Notes: generated by a model not told the origin, from the letters alone. A stretch of DNA of 64,000 nt from Deinococcus multiflagellatus (GCF_020166415.1 NZ_JAIQXV010000001.1:1-64000); one strand, 5' to 3'. Shown: positions 42,027 through 54,838, counted from the first letter of the stretch. Numbers and translations are program-made.

Positions 42027-43283
42027 TCAGCGGTGGCCCAGGGTCTGGGCATAGCCTTCGATCAGGCGGATGGCTTCGGCCACGCCGTCTTCGGTGCGGA
42101 TACGCCGGCCCAGGTCGGCGGCGCGCTCGCGCAGGGCGGGGGTCTGGGTCTGGCGCAGGGCGTCGGCCAGGCGGCGGGCGGTCAGGCGGCGCTGGGGGAT
42201 GGGGGCGGGGCCTGCGCCCAGGGCGCGCACGCGCTCGCCCCAGAAGGGTTGATCGCCAAAAAAGGGTGTGATCACGCTGGGAACCCCCGCGCGCAGGCCA
42301 GCGGCGGTGGTACCCGCGCCGCCGTGGTGGACCACGGCCGAGACCCGGGGAAACAGCCAGCTGTGCGGCAGGGGTGAGGCGGCGAACACATGGTCGGGCA
42401 GGTCGCCAGCGGCCAGGCCACCCCAGCCGCTCAGCAGCACGGCGCGCTGCCCGGTCTGGGCCAGGGCGTCCAGCACCAGCGCGGTGGTGTCGGCCGGGTC
42501 GCGCAGGCCCATGCTGCCGAAGCCGATGGACACGGGCGCAGGCCCCGCCGCCAGAAAGGCCTCCAGGTCGGCCGGTGGGGTCCAGGGGCCCTGCGGCAGA
42601 AACCACGCGCCGGTCAGGTGCGCGTGGGCGGGCCAGTCGCTGGGGCGCGGCACCACCGAGGGGCTCACGCCGTACAGCAGCGGCGCGGGGGGCAGGCCCG
42701 GGGTGGGGCGAGGCTGATCGGGCAGGGCCAGGGCCCGGCGCAGCGTCTGGGTGCCCCCGCGCATCCCCAGGGCCAGCGCCTGCCGGGCCAGCGCATAAGA
42801 GGCCAGATTCGCCGCGCCGCCCAGGCGGGCCACGCCAGCGGGCAGCAGGGGCGCGGGAAAGGCGCGGGTGGGGGTCAGCGGGACCACGGGCGCCTCCACC
42901 AGCGGCAGGCGCAGCTTCTCGGCGGCGGCCTGCGCGGCGCTCTGACCCCCCAGGCCAGTCACGATCAGGTCGGCGCCCTGGGCTGCGGCAAGGCCCTGCG
43001 CCGCCCAGTGGCCGGCCGCCTCCTGCGCAGCGGCGGCAGTGTAGCGCTGCAGGGCCAGAAAGTTGCCCCGGCGCAGCAGGGCCTGCATCTCGGTCCCCGC
43101 CATCAGGGCCTGCGTGTTGCCGTGCATGGGCCAGAACGCCAGCCCCGCGCCGCGCGCCGCCGCCTCGAAATTCTCGTGGCTGGCAATGGCCACCGTGTGC
43201 CCCGCCTGCTTCAGGCCGGCCCCCAGCGCCAGATACGGCTGCACGTCCCCCTGCGAGCCCAGGGCAAACAGAGTGATCTTCAT
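42027..43283 (-). CDS. UDP-glycosyltransferase (GT1, MGT-like)
   Basis: 418-aa GT-B fold glycosyltransferase. The N-terminal MKITLFALGSQGDVQPYLALGAGL is the acceptor-domain glycine loop of the sterol/macrolide glucosyltransferase group. The C-terminal VSAVVHHGGAGTTAAGLRAG with PFFGDQPFWGERV is the nucleotide-sugar donor signature. Acceptors in this group are hydrophobic (sterols, carotenoids, macrolides). The ATG overlaps the VTT-like gene stop by 4 bp. The operon also encodes a TetR regulator. A carotenoid or lipid acceptor is a reasonable guess only. Confidence 0.9.
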   Translation of the reverse strand: MKITLFALGSQGDVQPYLALGAGLKQAGHTVAIASHENFEAAARGAGLAFWPMHGNTQALMAGTEMQALLRRGNFLALQRYTAAAAQEAAGHWAAQGLAAAQGADLIVTGLGGQSAAQAAAEKLRLPLVEAPVVPLTPTRAFPAPLLPAGVARLGGAANLASYALARQALALGMRGGTQTLRRALALPDQPRPTPGLPPAPLLYGVSPSVVPRPSDWPAHAHLTGAWFLPQGPWTPPADLEAFLAAGPAPVSIGFGSMGLRDPADTTALVLDALAQTGQRAVLLSGWGGLAAGDLPDHVFAASPLPHSWLFPRVSAVVHHGGAGTTAAGLRAGVPSVITPFFGDQPFWGERVRALGAGPAPIPQRRLTARRLADALRQTQTPALRERAADLGRRIRTEDGVAEAIRLIEGYAQTLGHR

Positions 43284-43933
43284 GCGGTCCCCCCGGCGCG
43301 CGGGGTGCGCCGCCAGCGGGCCACAGCACCCACCAGCACCAGGGGAAAGAGTGCCAGCACCCCGGCCAGCAGGGGAGAGCCCTGGGCCAGTTGCCGCAGC
43401 AGCGTCACGCCAAACAGGGTCTGGGCGCTCCACAGGGCGCTGCCCACCACCGTGATCAGGAGGTACTGGCCCCAGCGGTAGCCGCCCAGCACGAAAAAGG
43501 CTTCCAGCGCCGCGCCGCTGCCCAGGGCCAGCCGGGCCAGCAGGCCGCTCAGCACCGGGCGGCGCGCGACCCCGGCCGCCAGCCGCTGCAGCCACGCCGG
43601 TCCGTCCTGGCGGCTGGCGTGGCCCAGGCGAAACAGGGCGGCCCCCGTCAGCACGCTGCCCAGCGTGGTGCCGGCCCAGGTGAGCGCCCAGGCCAGAGGC
43701 AACGGGAACGACACCGTGGACAGCGCGCCCAGCAGGCCGTTCAGGTGCAGCGGCGCCCCCACCACGCACAGCAGCAGGTACAGCGCCGGGGCCAGGGCGC
43801 CGCTGTCGGTCACGGCGGCCTGAAGTGGGCCGGTCAGCCAGGGGGGGCGGGTCACGGCCAGCACCACGCCCAGCAGCGTCAGGGCGGCGGTGCCAGCGGC
43901 CAGCGCCCCGGTGCGGCGCGCGGAGTTACGCAT
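43280..43933 (-). CDS. VTT/DedA-like multi-pass membrane protein
   Basis: 217-aa protein with about six hydrophobic segments. GAPLHLNGLLGALSTVSFPLPLAWALTWAGTTLGSVLTG followed by FRLGHAS resembles the VTT (SNARE-associated) core of TVP38/DedA proteins, which scramble or transport lipids. Assignment is tentative. It overlaps TetR by 8 bp and the glycosyltransferase by 4 bp, so the three are one operon. Confidence 0.6.
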   Translation of the reverse strand: MRNSARRTGALAAGTAALTLLGVVLAVTRPPWLTGPLQAAVTDSGALAPALYLLLCVVGAPLHLNGLLGALSTVSFPLPLAWALTWAGTTLGSVLTGAALFRLGHASRQDGPAWLQRLAAGVARRPVLSGLLARLALGSGAALEAFFVLGGYRWGQYLLITVVGSALWSAQTLFGVTLLRQLAQGSPLLAGVLALFPLVLVGAVARWRRTPRAGGTA

Positions 43934-44558
43934 GGTCAGGTCCCAGGGTGCGCAGCAGGGTGTCGGTCAGCTCGTCGGGCAGGTGGGCCCAGGCGTCGCC
44001 GGGGGGCTCGTGGCTCAGGGCCTGTTCCAGCACGCGGCCCAGGACCAGGGTCAGGCCGGTGTGCAGCAGCGGGGTGTCCGCCCCCGTGCGCGCTGCGAGG
44101 GCCTGGGCGCCCAGCTGCGCGGTCTGGGCCAGCCCCGCCGCAAATTGCCGCCCCAGCTCCGGCCGCACCAGGGCTTCGGAGACGATGACGCGGAACAGCG
44201 CAAAGTTCTCGCTCGCCAGGGCCCCCAACGGCGCGGCCAGCAGCGTGCGCAGGAAGGTGCGCAGGTCGGCGCCGGCCAGGGCCTGGGGGTCCAGTGCCGC
44301 GCGGGTCTGCTCGCCCAGCGCGTCAAAGAGGCCCAGCAGCAGCGCGTCCTTGCTCTGAAAATGGTTGTAGAGGGTGCCTTCGGCCAGCCCGGCCGCCCGC
44401 GCCACATCGCGCATGGTGGTGCGGTGAAACCCCTTCTGGGCGAAGGCTTCCCGGGCCGCTGCCAGAATCGCCGCGCGCCGCTCGGGGTCGGCCGGGGGCC
44501 GGGGCGCCGCGCGGGTGGGTCGGCGCTCCCTCCTCTCCTCTTCTGAGTGAGTGCTCAT
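43926..44558 (-). CDS. TetR/AcrR family transcriptional regulator
   Basis: 210-aa repressor-type regulator. The DNA-binding domain is at about residues 25-75 ([48 protein letters not shown]), with a helical ligand-binding region after it. It is first in an operon with the VTT-like protein and the glycosyltransferase. An inverted repeat overlaps its own start codon, suggesting autoregulation of the operon. The divergent hutU promoter is close by and might also be affected. Confidence 0.92.
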   Translation of the reverse strand: MSTHSEEERRERRPTRAAPRPPADPERRAAILAAAREAFAQKGFHRTTMRDVARAAGLAEGTLYNHFQSKDALLLGLFDALGEQTRAALDPQALAGADLRTFLRTLLAAPLGALASENFALFRVIVSEALVRPELGRQFAAGLAQTAQLGAQALAARTGADTPLLHTGLTLVLGRVLEQALSHEPPGDAWAHLPDELTDTLLRTLGPDHA

Positions 44559-44564
44559 TCATTC
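44545..44564. promoter_or_regulatory. Putative TetR operator
   Basis: GAGTGAGTG-CT-CATTCATTC is an imperfect inverted repeat (7 of 9 pairs), spanning the start codon of the TetR gene. TGAATGA-type arms are common in TetR-family operators. Confidence 0.55.
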
Positions 44565-44602
44565 ATTGTGGAGGTCGAAACATGAAGCGTCAAGCCGAGC
44601 CT

Positions 44603-44621
44603 TTTCCGCGTTATGCGGAAA
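44603..44621 (+). promoter_or_regulatory. Inverted repeat upstream of hutU
   Basis: TTTCCGC-GTTAT-GCGGAAA, between the two candidate starts of hutU. It could be an operator or a leader hairpin. It is unlike the TetR site further upstream. Confidence 0.4.
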
Positions 44622-44692
44622 GCACTCTTGCCGGCCGTGCCATTGGGGGGGACGATACGCGCAGACCTCAACTGCTGTTCTTAGGAGAAGCC

Positions 44693-46375
<1,683 letters not shown>

Positions 46376-46454
46376 GCGGATGGCGGATGGCAGATGGCGG
46401 ATGGCCACAGGCTTATGGCTCATGGCTCATGGCTCATGGCCCATAGCTCAAAGC
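46376..46454. repeat. Heptamer simple repeats between convergent genes
   Basis: Four tandem copies of a GCGGATG-like 7-mer (from 46377), then four of a CATGGCT-like 7-mer (46410-46447), between the hutU and Uma2 stop codons. The second motif (GCCATGAG on the other strand) is also doubled after sodA near 26950. Confidence 0.7.
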
Positions 46455-47015
46455 TCAGGGCTCGATCACGCCGGCGTAGAGGTCGTCCAGGGTCAACGCC
46501 AGGCCCAGGCACGGCACGGGGATGGGCTGCGGGCCGGTGAACTCGCTGAGGGTCCACTCCTCGCCCTGACGCCCGTAGGCGTAAACCCGGCGCTCACTCT
46601 GTTCCACGATCAGGTAGGTCTGCAGGGTGGGAATGCCGGTGTACATGGCATATTTGCCCACGCGGTCGTTGGCGGCGGTGCTGGGCGACAGGACTTCCAC
46701 CAGCAGGCAGGGCGCGGTTTCGTACAGGGCGTGGGGGGCGTCGGCGCCGCAGACCAGCATCACGTCGGGGTAGAACAGGGCCGCGCCCACCTGCAGGCGC
46801 ATGTCGGCCATGTGCAGCCGGCAGCCCTGACGCCGCGCGTGGGGAAAGAGGGTGCCGAAAATGTTGCCCGCAATCAGCGAGTGCCGCTGACTGACCCCTG
46901 CCTGGGCGTGCAAGGGGTAGACGAAGCCAGCCACGTATTCCCTCTTGTAAGGACTGAGTTCTTCCGAGCGCAGGTACTCCTCCACGCTCATGGATTGAAA
47001 CGCGGGGTCGGTCAT
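46455..47015 (-). CDS. Uma2 family PD-(D/E)XK nuclease-like protein
   Basis: 186-aa DUF820/Uma2 protein. SVEEYLRSEELSPYKREYVAG is the usual opening. The restriction-like core has FYPDVMLVCGADAPH (Asp), CLLVEVLSPSTAANDRVGKYAMY (E-V-L followed by downstream Lys) and YLIVEQSERRVYAY. Members are abundant in Deinococcus and cyanobacteria; their role is unresolved. TACCAT lies 6 nt before the ATG. It sits antisense inside the hut cluster, between hutU and hutG. Confidence 0.9.
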   Translation of the reverse strand: MTDPAFQSMSVEEYLRSEELSPYKREYVAGFVYPLHAQAGVSQRHSLIAGNIFGTLFPHARRQGCRLHMADMRLQVGAALFYPDVMLVCGADAPHALYETAPCLLVEVLSPSTAANDRVGKYAMYTGIPTLQTYLIVEQSERRVYAYGRQGEEWTLSEFTGPQPIPVPCLGLALTLDDLYAGVIEP

Positions 47016-47047
47016 GGGTTTATGGTACGCGCCTGGGGGCGGGCCGC

Positions 47048-47956
47048 ATGAGTGCCCCCACCCACCTGCCCTACGGCGGCATTGCCACCTTTGCGCGCGC
47101 GCCCTTGGTGGAACCCGGCGGCGACTGGCACGCCGATGTGGCGGCCCTAGGTATTCCCTTTGATATTGCCCTGGGCTTCCGGCCCGGCGCCCGCTTTGCC
47201 CCGCGCGCGCTGCGGGAAGCCAGCCTGCGCAGCGTGCCGCCCTTTACCGGCCTGGACGGCGTGACCCGGCTGGCCGGGGTCACCTTTGCCGACGCGGGCG
47301 ACGTGGTGTTGCCCAGTCTGGAACCCGAACTGGCCCGCGAGCGCATCACGCAGGCGGCGCGGCTCCTTCGGGGGCGCTGCCGCGTGCCCGTCTTCCTGGG
47401 CGGCGACCACAGCGTAAGCTTCCCGCTGCTGAGCGCGTTTGATGATGTGCCGGCCCTCCATGTGGTGCAGCTGGACGCCCACCTGGACTTCACCGACACC
47501 CGCAATGACACGCGCTACAGCAACTCCAGCCCTTTTCGCCGGGCCGCCGAAGCGCTCCCCAACCTCGTGCATATCACCACCGTGGGCCTGCGCGGCCTGC
47601 GCTTCGACCCTGAAGCGGTGGCGGCGGCCCGGGCCCGGGGCCACGCTCTGGTGCCCATGACCGACGTGCAGGTCGACCTGAATGCGGTGCTGGAACGGCT
47701 GCCGCACGGCCAGAACGTGTACTTGAGCGTGGATGTGGACGGCTTTGACCCCAGCGTGGTGCCCGGGACCAGCAGCCCGGAGCCCGACGGCTTCACCTAC
47801 GCGCAGGGGATGGCCGTGCTGGCCGCTGCCGCACGGCACAACACGGTGGTGGGCCTGGACCTCGTAGAACTGGCCCCGAACCTGGACCCCACAGGCCGCA
47901 GCGAACTCCTGATGGCCCGCCTAATCATGGAAACGCTGTGCGAGGTGTTCTCGTGA
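47048..47956 (+). CDS. hutG: Formimidoylglutamase/agmatinase family ureohydrolase
   Basis: 302-aa arginase-fold manganese enzyme. Metal motifs: VFLGGDHSVSFPLL, VVQLDAHLDFTDT and YLSVDVDGFDPSVVPG. Sequence type alone would allow agmatinase, but its place directly before hutI makes formimidoylglutamase (formiminoglutamate to glutamate and formamide) the better call. Its stop overlaps the hutI GTG start by 4 bp. Confidence 0.85.
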   Translation: MSAPTHLPYGGIATFARAPLVEPGGDWHADVAALGIPFDIALGFRPGARFAPRALREASLRSVPPFTGLDGVTRLAGVTFADAGDVVLPSLEPELARERITQAARLLRGRCRVPVFLGGDHSVSFPLLSAFDDVPALHVVQLDAHLDFTDTRNDTRYSNSSPFRRAAEALPNLVHITTVGLRGLRFDPEAVAAARARGHALVPMTDVQVDLNAVLERLPHGQNVYLSVDVDGFDPSVVPGTSSPEPDGFTYAQGMAVLAAAARHNTVVGLDLVELAPNLDPTGRSELLMARLIMETLCEVFS

Positions 47957-49152
47957 GCGAGGTGCTGTTTACCAACATGGCCCAGCTCGTCACCCCAGGG
48001 GCTGGTCTGCAGCGCGGCGCGGCCATGCGCGAGCTGACCGTGATTCCCGACGCGGCCCTGCTGGTGTCCGGCGGCGTGATCCGCTGGGTGGGGGAGAGGG
48101 CCCAGGCGCCGTCGGCGGCACGCGAACACGATCTGGGCGGCGCCGCAGTGGTGCCGGGCCTGGTGGACCCCCACACCCACGCGGTCTGGGCCGGGGACCG
48201 CCTGGCCGACTTTGAAGCGCGGGTGCAGGGCGTGCCGTACGAGGACATCCTGGCGCGGGGCGGCGGTATTCGCAGTTCCATGCGGGCCACCGGCGCGGTC
48301 AGCGTCGAGGAACTGGTGCGCCTGGCCCGGCCCCGCCTGCAGGCCCTGCAGGCTTCCGGCGCGACGACCATCGAGGTCAAGAGCGGCTACGGCCTGGACT
48401 TCGCCGCCGAGCGGCGCATGTTGGAAGCCATTCGGATTCTGCAGGCTGAATTTCCCCTGGTGCCCACGCTGCTCATCCATGTCCCGCCCACCGAGGGCCG
48501 CGCCGAGTACGTGCAAGCCGTCTGCGAGGATTTGATTCCCGAGGTGGCCCAGGCGGGGCTCGCTGCCGCCGTGGACGTGTTCTGCGAGAAGGAAGCGTTC
48601 ACGGTCGAGGAAACCCGCGCGATCTTGCAGGCGGCCCGGGCCTATGGCCTTCAACTGAAACTGCACGCCGACCAGTTCCATGCCATCGGCGGCACCGAAC
48701 TGGCGTGCGGGCTGGGGGCGCTCAGCGTGGACCATCTGGAAGCCAGTGGCCCGGCGCAGATTGCCGCGCTGGCGGGCTCTGAAACGGTGGCGACGATTCT
48801 CCCGGGCGTGACCCTGCACCTGGGCCTGCCGGCTGCGCCGGGCCGCGCCCTGATTGACGCGGGCGCGGCGGTGGCGGTGGGCACCGATCTGAATCCAGGC
48901 TCATCCCCCGTGTTCAGCACGGGGCTGGCCCTGGCCCTGGCCGTGCGCCTGTGCCGCCTGACCCCCGCCGAAGCCCTGACCGCCGCCACTGTGAACGCCG
49001 CCGCCGCCCTCGGCCTGCCTGACCGGGGTGCGCTGGCCGTGGGGCAACGTGCCGATTTCCTGGCTTTGCACAGCAGGGACTGGCGCGATCTGCCCTACAC
49101 CCTGGGCACCAGCCCCGTGCGCGACGTGTGGGTGGGAGGTGTGTGTGCCTGA
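47953..49152 (+). CDS. hutI: Imidazolonepropionase
   Basis: 399-aa metal-dependent amidohydrolase, third step of histidine breakdown. VVPGLVDPHTHAVWAGDR carries the HxH zinc site. Further markers are ATTIEVKSGYGLDFAAERRML, LHADQFHAIGGTELACG and the Asp of AVGTDLNPGSSPV. The GTG at 47953 overlaps the hutG stop. The end overlaps the start of a SUKH-3-like gene by 8 bp. Confidence 0.95.
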   Translation: MSEVLFTNMAQLVTPGAGLQRGAAMRELTVIPDAALLVSGGVIRWVGERAQAPSAAREHDLGGAAVVPGLVDPHTHAVWAGDRLADFEARVQGVPYEDILARGGGIRSSMRATGAVSVEELVRLARPRLQALQASGATTIEVKSGYGLDFAAERRMLEAIRILQAEFPLVPTLLIHVPPTEGRAEYVQAVCEDLIPEVAQAGLAAAVDVFCEKEAFTVEETRAILQAARAYGLQLKLHADQFHAIGGTELACGLGALSVDHLEASGPAQIAALAGSETVATILPGVTLHLGLPAAPGRALIDAGAAVAVGTDLNPGSSPVFSTGLALALAVRLCRLTPAEALTAATVNAAAALGLPDRGALAVGQRADFLALHSRDWRDLPYTLGTSPVRDVWVGGVCA

Positions 49153-49576
49153 GTTGCCGTATGAGTTGACAGATGACCTACGTTTGAAGCTGTTGGCTCT
49201 TGGCTGGTCTGATGATCGCAGAGTTGACCTAGACCATGTTGTAAAGAAAGTTCAGGCAGTGGGTTGGCACCTTTTCCCGGTGGCCGAGGCCTTCGTCAGT
49301 GTGTTTGATGGTCTTGGGACTTGGGCAGGGTACATTTTTGATCTTGAAGATGCAGGGACAAACTGGCCATTTTCTGAGTTCTATCAGTTTGTTCGGCCAG
49401 ATGTGAGCGAAAGAATTTTTCCTGTAGGCGAATACAACGGTTGGTCCCCACTTTTTATTTCGGAAAGTGGTCGCCTGTTGGAATTTGTTGGCAAAGACAT
49501 GCATTGGTTGGGCGACACGCCGCAACAGTCTTTTGAAGCACTCATTGATCGAATGTCGCGTGAGTGTGGGAATTAG
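49145..49576 (+). CDS. SUKH-3 domain immunity-like protein
   Basis: 143-aa cytoplasmic protein. [43 protein letters not shown] followed by [21 protein letters not shown] and [15 protein letters not shown] fits the SUKH-3 group of SMI1/KNR4-like proteins, many of which neutralise polymorphic toxins. GGGAGG precedes the GTG. Its codons are visibly AT-richer than hutI and hutH on either side, suggesting recent transfer. No toxin gene is adjacent. It lies between hutI and hutH on the same strand. Confidence 0.72.
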   Translation: MPELPYELTDDLRLKLLALGWSDDRRVDLDHVVKKVQAVGWHLFPVAEAFVSVFDGLGTWAGYIFDLEDAGTNWPFSEFYQFVRPDVSERIFPVGEYNGWSPLFISESGRLLEFVGKDMHWLGDTPQQSFEALIDRMSRECGN

Positions 49577-49584
49577 GAGCAGCC

Positions 49585-51087
<1,503 letters not shown>

Positions 51088-51089
51088 AG

Positions 51090-51105
51090 GCCGGCCTGGG
51101 CCGGC
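51090..51105. terminator. Short GC hairpin after hutH
   Basis: GCCGGCC-TG-GGCCGGC between the convergent hutH and histidine phosphatase stops. Confidence 0.5.
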
Positions 51106-51114
51106 GGGCACCGT

Positions 51115-51798
51115 TCAGTGCCGTACCCATTCGGCGGGCAGGTGGTCCACCCGGTTGAGCCAGTGCAGGGCGCTGGGTCGGCCACCCTCTGGAACCTCCA
51201 GCAGGGTGGTGGAGAGGTGCGCCAGCCGGAAGATGGGCGGCGTTCCGGTGCCAGCCCACCCCAGGGCCGCGCGAATCAGCGCCCCCGCGAAGTCGTGGTG
51301 GGTGATCAGCGCCAGGCTGTCGCTGTCCCCATGCGCCGCGCGCAGTCCGGTCAGCACCCCCTGGGCCCGGCGTTCAAACACCGCCTCCTCCCAGGCCTCC
51401 GCGCCGCCGTCCCAGGGCTGGCCGGTCAGCTCCTGCGGCCACACCAGTGCCGGACAGTCGCCCTGCAGCGCGGCGTGGTCGCGCCCCAGGACGGGCGCGA
51501 AGTGGCCTGCTGGGCCAGTGGTCAGCCCTCCGTATTCGTAGGCGGCGGCCAGCCCGTGGGCCGGCAAGCCCAGGATCTGCGCGAAGGGGGCAGCCGTCTG
51601 CACCGCGCGGGTCATCAGACTGGTGTACAGGTGGGTGACGCCGTGGGCCTGGGCCGCCAGGTGCGCCGCTGTGTGCCGTGCCTGCTGTAGCCCCAGCGGG
51701 GTCAGCGGTGGGTCGGGCAGGCGCCGCTGGGCGTAGCCGGACCCGTGTTCAGCGAGGTTGTTCTCGGACTGGCCGTGGCGGATGAGCAGCAGCCTCAT
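51115..51798 (-). CDS. Histidine phosphatase family protein
   Basis: 227-aa phosphoglycerate-mutase-like phosphatase. The catalytic RHG motif is in [14 protein letters not shown], the second Arg in [16 protein letters not shown], and the late His in [18 protein letters not shown]. Two-domain size and the [16 protein letters not shown] insert are seen in uncharacterised members. TAGGTT lies 5 nt upstream of the ATG. Substrate unknown. Confidence 0.9.
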   Translation of the reverse strand: MRLLLIRHGQSENNLAEHGSGYAQRRLPDPPLTPLGLQQARHTAAHLAAQAHGVTHLYTSLMTRAVQTAAPFAQILGLPAHGLAAAYEYGGLTTGPAGHFAPVLGRDHAALQGDCPALVWPQELTGQPWDGGAEAWEEAVFERRAQGVLTGLRAAHGDSDSLALITHHDFAGALIRAALGWAGTGTPPIFRLAHLSTTLLEVPEGGRPSALHWLNRVDHLPAEWVRH

Positions 51799-51983
51799 GG
51801 GTCAACCTAGCGCGGCCTGCCCCAGTCGGCCCGCCGCATATGACTGCGCCCCCTGCCTGGCCGTCCACACGCTCTGGACGTCTTCACCCAACCCGAATTC
51901 AGCTAGACAGGGCGCGGCGTACCATAAGAGCCCATTTTCCCGCTCTGTTTCCCCGCCCGCCCTGTTTTGCCCACAAGGACGCC

Positions 51984-52874
<891 letters not shown>

Positions 52875-52891
52875 GTGGCAGGCAAAAAGCG

Positions 52892-52918
52892 GCGCCCGGA
52901 CGAAGCAGGTCCGGGCGC
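52892..52918. terminator. Hairpin between sdaAA and the 4-TM gene
   Basis: GCGCCCGGAC and GTCCGGGCGC form a perfect 10-bp stem with a 7-nt loop between convergent stops. Confidence 0.7.
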
Positions 52919-52934
52919 TCCTCTCGCGGGGGGC

Positions 52935-53420
52935 TTACCGGGCCGCAGCCTGCCGGCGCTGGGCCCACGTCTGCGTCAGCCCCGCCCCCAGGGCCGCCAG
53001 CACCGCCAGGGCAAAGACGTCGTTGTTGTCAAAGGCGGGCGAGTTGGGCGCGCCCAGTGGTCCATTGGAGAAGGCCTGCAAGCCCACCACGAACAGCCAA
53101 GCGCCCGGCAGAAAAGCCAGCGCGCCGGCCCCGGCCTCCAGGGGGCCAAAGCGCCAGCGGCCCAGGCCGAAGCCCAGCGCAAAGGCCACCCCCAGCACGC
53201 CGGGCCACAGCTGATCCGGCAGGCTGTCGCCTTGGGCGCGAAACACCAGGGAAAGAAGGAGTTCCTGGGCGGCCCCCAGCAGGGCAAACACCACGGCGGC
53301 GCTGAGGGCCTGTCGCCAGCCAAAGCGGTTGGCTGCCAGCCTCGTTTCTATTGCCCAGCGCGAATCTTGAACCGATGCCGCTTCGTTTTCCATGCCTTGC
53401 CTCCACTCTTCGGGGGTCAT
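52935..53420 (-). CDS. PadR-associated 4-TM protein, paralogue 3
   Basis: 161-aa protein, last of the PadR operon. It opens with the operon's shared motif ([14 protein letters not shown]), a Trp about ten residues on and a TR pair. Four hydrophobic helices follow ([67 protein letters not shown]). No named family is recognised. The ATG at 53420 overlaps the stop of paralogue 2 by 4 bp and is fixed by the conserved N-terminus. Confidence 0.75.
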   Translation of the reverse strand: MTPEEWRQGMENEAASVQDSRWAIETRLAANRFGWRQALSAAVVFALLGAAQELLLSLVFRAQGDSLPDQLWPGVLGVAFALGFGLGRWRFGPLEAGAGALAFLPGAWLFVVGLQAFSNGPLGAPNSPAFDNNDVFALAVLAALGAGLTQTWAQRRQAAAR

Positions 53421-53983
53421 GCGCGGCTCCGATGCAGTGCGCGGCGGAGGCGGTGCCCAACGAGGGCACAAAATCCGATGAGCAGGGTGCCCATGACTAG
53501 CCGCTCTGGGGAAAAGCCGCCGGCATAGCCCGCCAGATTCACCGTTTGGGTGCCGCTCAACGTGGGGTAAGAGAGAACCTCGTGTGTAGACGTGTAAAGC
53601 CACGCACCGACGCCCATAGGGAGAAAGGCTAAACCGCCCAGTACAGCCAGGAGGCCAGGCGTAAAACGCAACAGCGCCATCATCCCGGCCAGCAGGGCAG
53701 GAATAAACAGTTGGCCCAGTTCAAACAACCGGGTATAGCCCAGGTGGGTCATGACCCATTCGCCCACAGGGTTGAAGTCGCGCAATACCGAGAAGCGGAT
53801 GGCATGGTCGGTCAGAATGGTCAGGGCATAGCCCAGTCCGGCCAGCAGCAGGCCATAGATTCCCACCTGCAGGCTCCAGGCCACCGGTTGCAAGGCAGCC
53901 CTGCGCGTTGCCCGGCTCCACGCTGCGTCCTGCACGCTGCTCGCCTCATTCTCCATCCCCTGTCGCCACTCTTCGGGGGTCAT
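53417..53983 (-). CDS. PadR-associated 4-TM protein, paralogue 2
   Basis: 188-aa protein. Its first 14 residues are identical to paralogue 3, then Asp and Trp at matching places and a TRR. Four helices follow (VGIYGLLLAGLGYALTIL, LGQLFIPALLAGMMALL, LAVLGGLAFLPMGVGAWLY, LVMGTLLIGFCALVG). The membrane parts have diverged much more than the N-terminus, so the soluble motif is what is under constraint. ATGA overlaps on both sides couple it to its neighbours. Confidence 0.75.
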   Translation of the reverse strand: MTPEEWRQGMENEASSVQDAAWSRATRRAALQPVAWSLQVGIYGLLLAGLGYALTILTDHAIRFSVLRDFNPVGEWVMTHLGYTRLFELGQLFIPALLAGMMALLRFTPGLLAVLGGLAFLPMGVGAWLYTSTHEVLSYPTLSGTQTVNLAGYAGGFSPERLVMGTLLIGFCALVGHRLRRALHRSRA

Positions 53984-54528
53984 GCGCGGGCCCGGCGCCC
54001 CGAAAAGGGCAGCCCCAGCACAATCCCCAGCGCCGCGACGCCCAGGGCCACCGCCAGGGGATAGGCCGGAAAGCCCATGAAGTCAGGCAGGACCAGATTG
54101 CCCAGGGTCGTGGTGGTCAGCACCGCAGCCCCCGTGCCCAGCAGGATAACCCAGTGCGGCACCCGCAGACGGGCGGCCACATTGGCCAGCACCAGCAGGG
54201 CCAGCAGCAACCCCGCCACGGGCAGTTGAGAGTCGCCGCTGCTGGTGATCGTCTGCACCGACTGCGGGTTGCCCAGGATGTTCCACTTCAGAAAGGTCAG
54301 GGTATCCACACCGTTGCGGGCCGCTTCGCGCACCATCACCGGCCACTGGGTCCCCAGGGTGACAGCGGCACTGGTCGCCACACCGAGGCTCAGGCCCACG
54401 CCGCCCTGCAACGCCTGACGGCCCAGAGCCGCGCGGCGCAGGTGGGCGCGCGTCTCCCTGGCCCACGCGGCGTCTGGGGCGGTGTGTGCTTCATTCTCGA
54501 TGCCGGCCTTCCATTCGTCGGGGCTCAT
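53980..54528 (-). CDS. PadR-associated 4-TM protein, paralogue 1
   Basis: 182-aa protein, first after padR. The N-terminus MSPDEWKAGIENEA is a conservative variant of the shared motif, followed by D-x-x-W and ETR. Four helices follow (LSLGVATSAAVTLG, LLLALLVLANVAARL, VILLGTGAAVLTTTTLG, LAVALGVAALGIVLGL). The ATG overlaps the padR stop by 4 bp. It may present the motif to a cytoplasmic partner such as PadR itself; this is inference. Confidence 0.75.
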   Translation of the reverse strand: MSPDEWKAGIENEAHTAPDAAWARETRAHLRRAALGRQALQGGVGLSLGVATSAAVTLGTQWPVMVREAARNGVDTLTFLKWNILGNPQSVQTITSSGDSQLPVAGLLLALLVLANVAARLRVPHWVILLGTGAAVLTTTTLGNLVLPDFMGFPAYPLAVALGVAALGIVLGLPFSGRRARA

Positions 54529-54833
54529 GTCAGGGCGCCTTTGGTGCGGGTGCGGGGGGCTGGGTCTTCGGCCTGACGCTGCCGGGCCAGTTCCAGCCCT
54601 GTCTGCGTCAGGCGGTAGATGTGCCGGGGGGGCTTGCCGGGATGTGGTGAGTCTTCCCACTGCGCGTCCAGATACCCCTGGTCGTGCAGGCGCTGCAGGA
54701 TGGGGTACAGCGTGCCACTTTTCAGGCAGGTGCCCTTACTCAGGTCGTAGCCGTAGGTGTGCGCCGGGTACGCGCTCTGCAGGGCCGCCAGCACGGCGCG
54801 GGTGGGAGGACTGCTGTTGGGCAATGGAGGCAT
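54525..54833 (-). CDS. PadR family transcriptional regulator
   Basis: 102-aa PadR subfamily-2 regulator: a winged helix (about 8-80) with YGYDLSKGTCLKSGTLYPILQRLHDQGYL, then a short C-terminal helix. It heads a four-gene operon of ATGA-coupled genes. A good promoter (TTGACT, 18 nt, GTTAAT) begins 5 nt before the ATG, and a palindrome in the spacer suggests autorepression. Confidence 0.9.
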   Translation of the reverse strand: MPPLPNSSPPTRAVLAALQSAYPAHTYGYDLSKGTCLKSGTLYPILQRLHDQGYLDAQWEDSPHPGKPPRHIYRLTQTGLELARQRQAEDPAPRTRTKGALT

Positions 54834-54838
54834 GTCCC

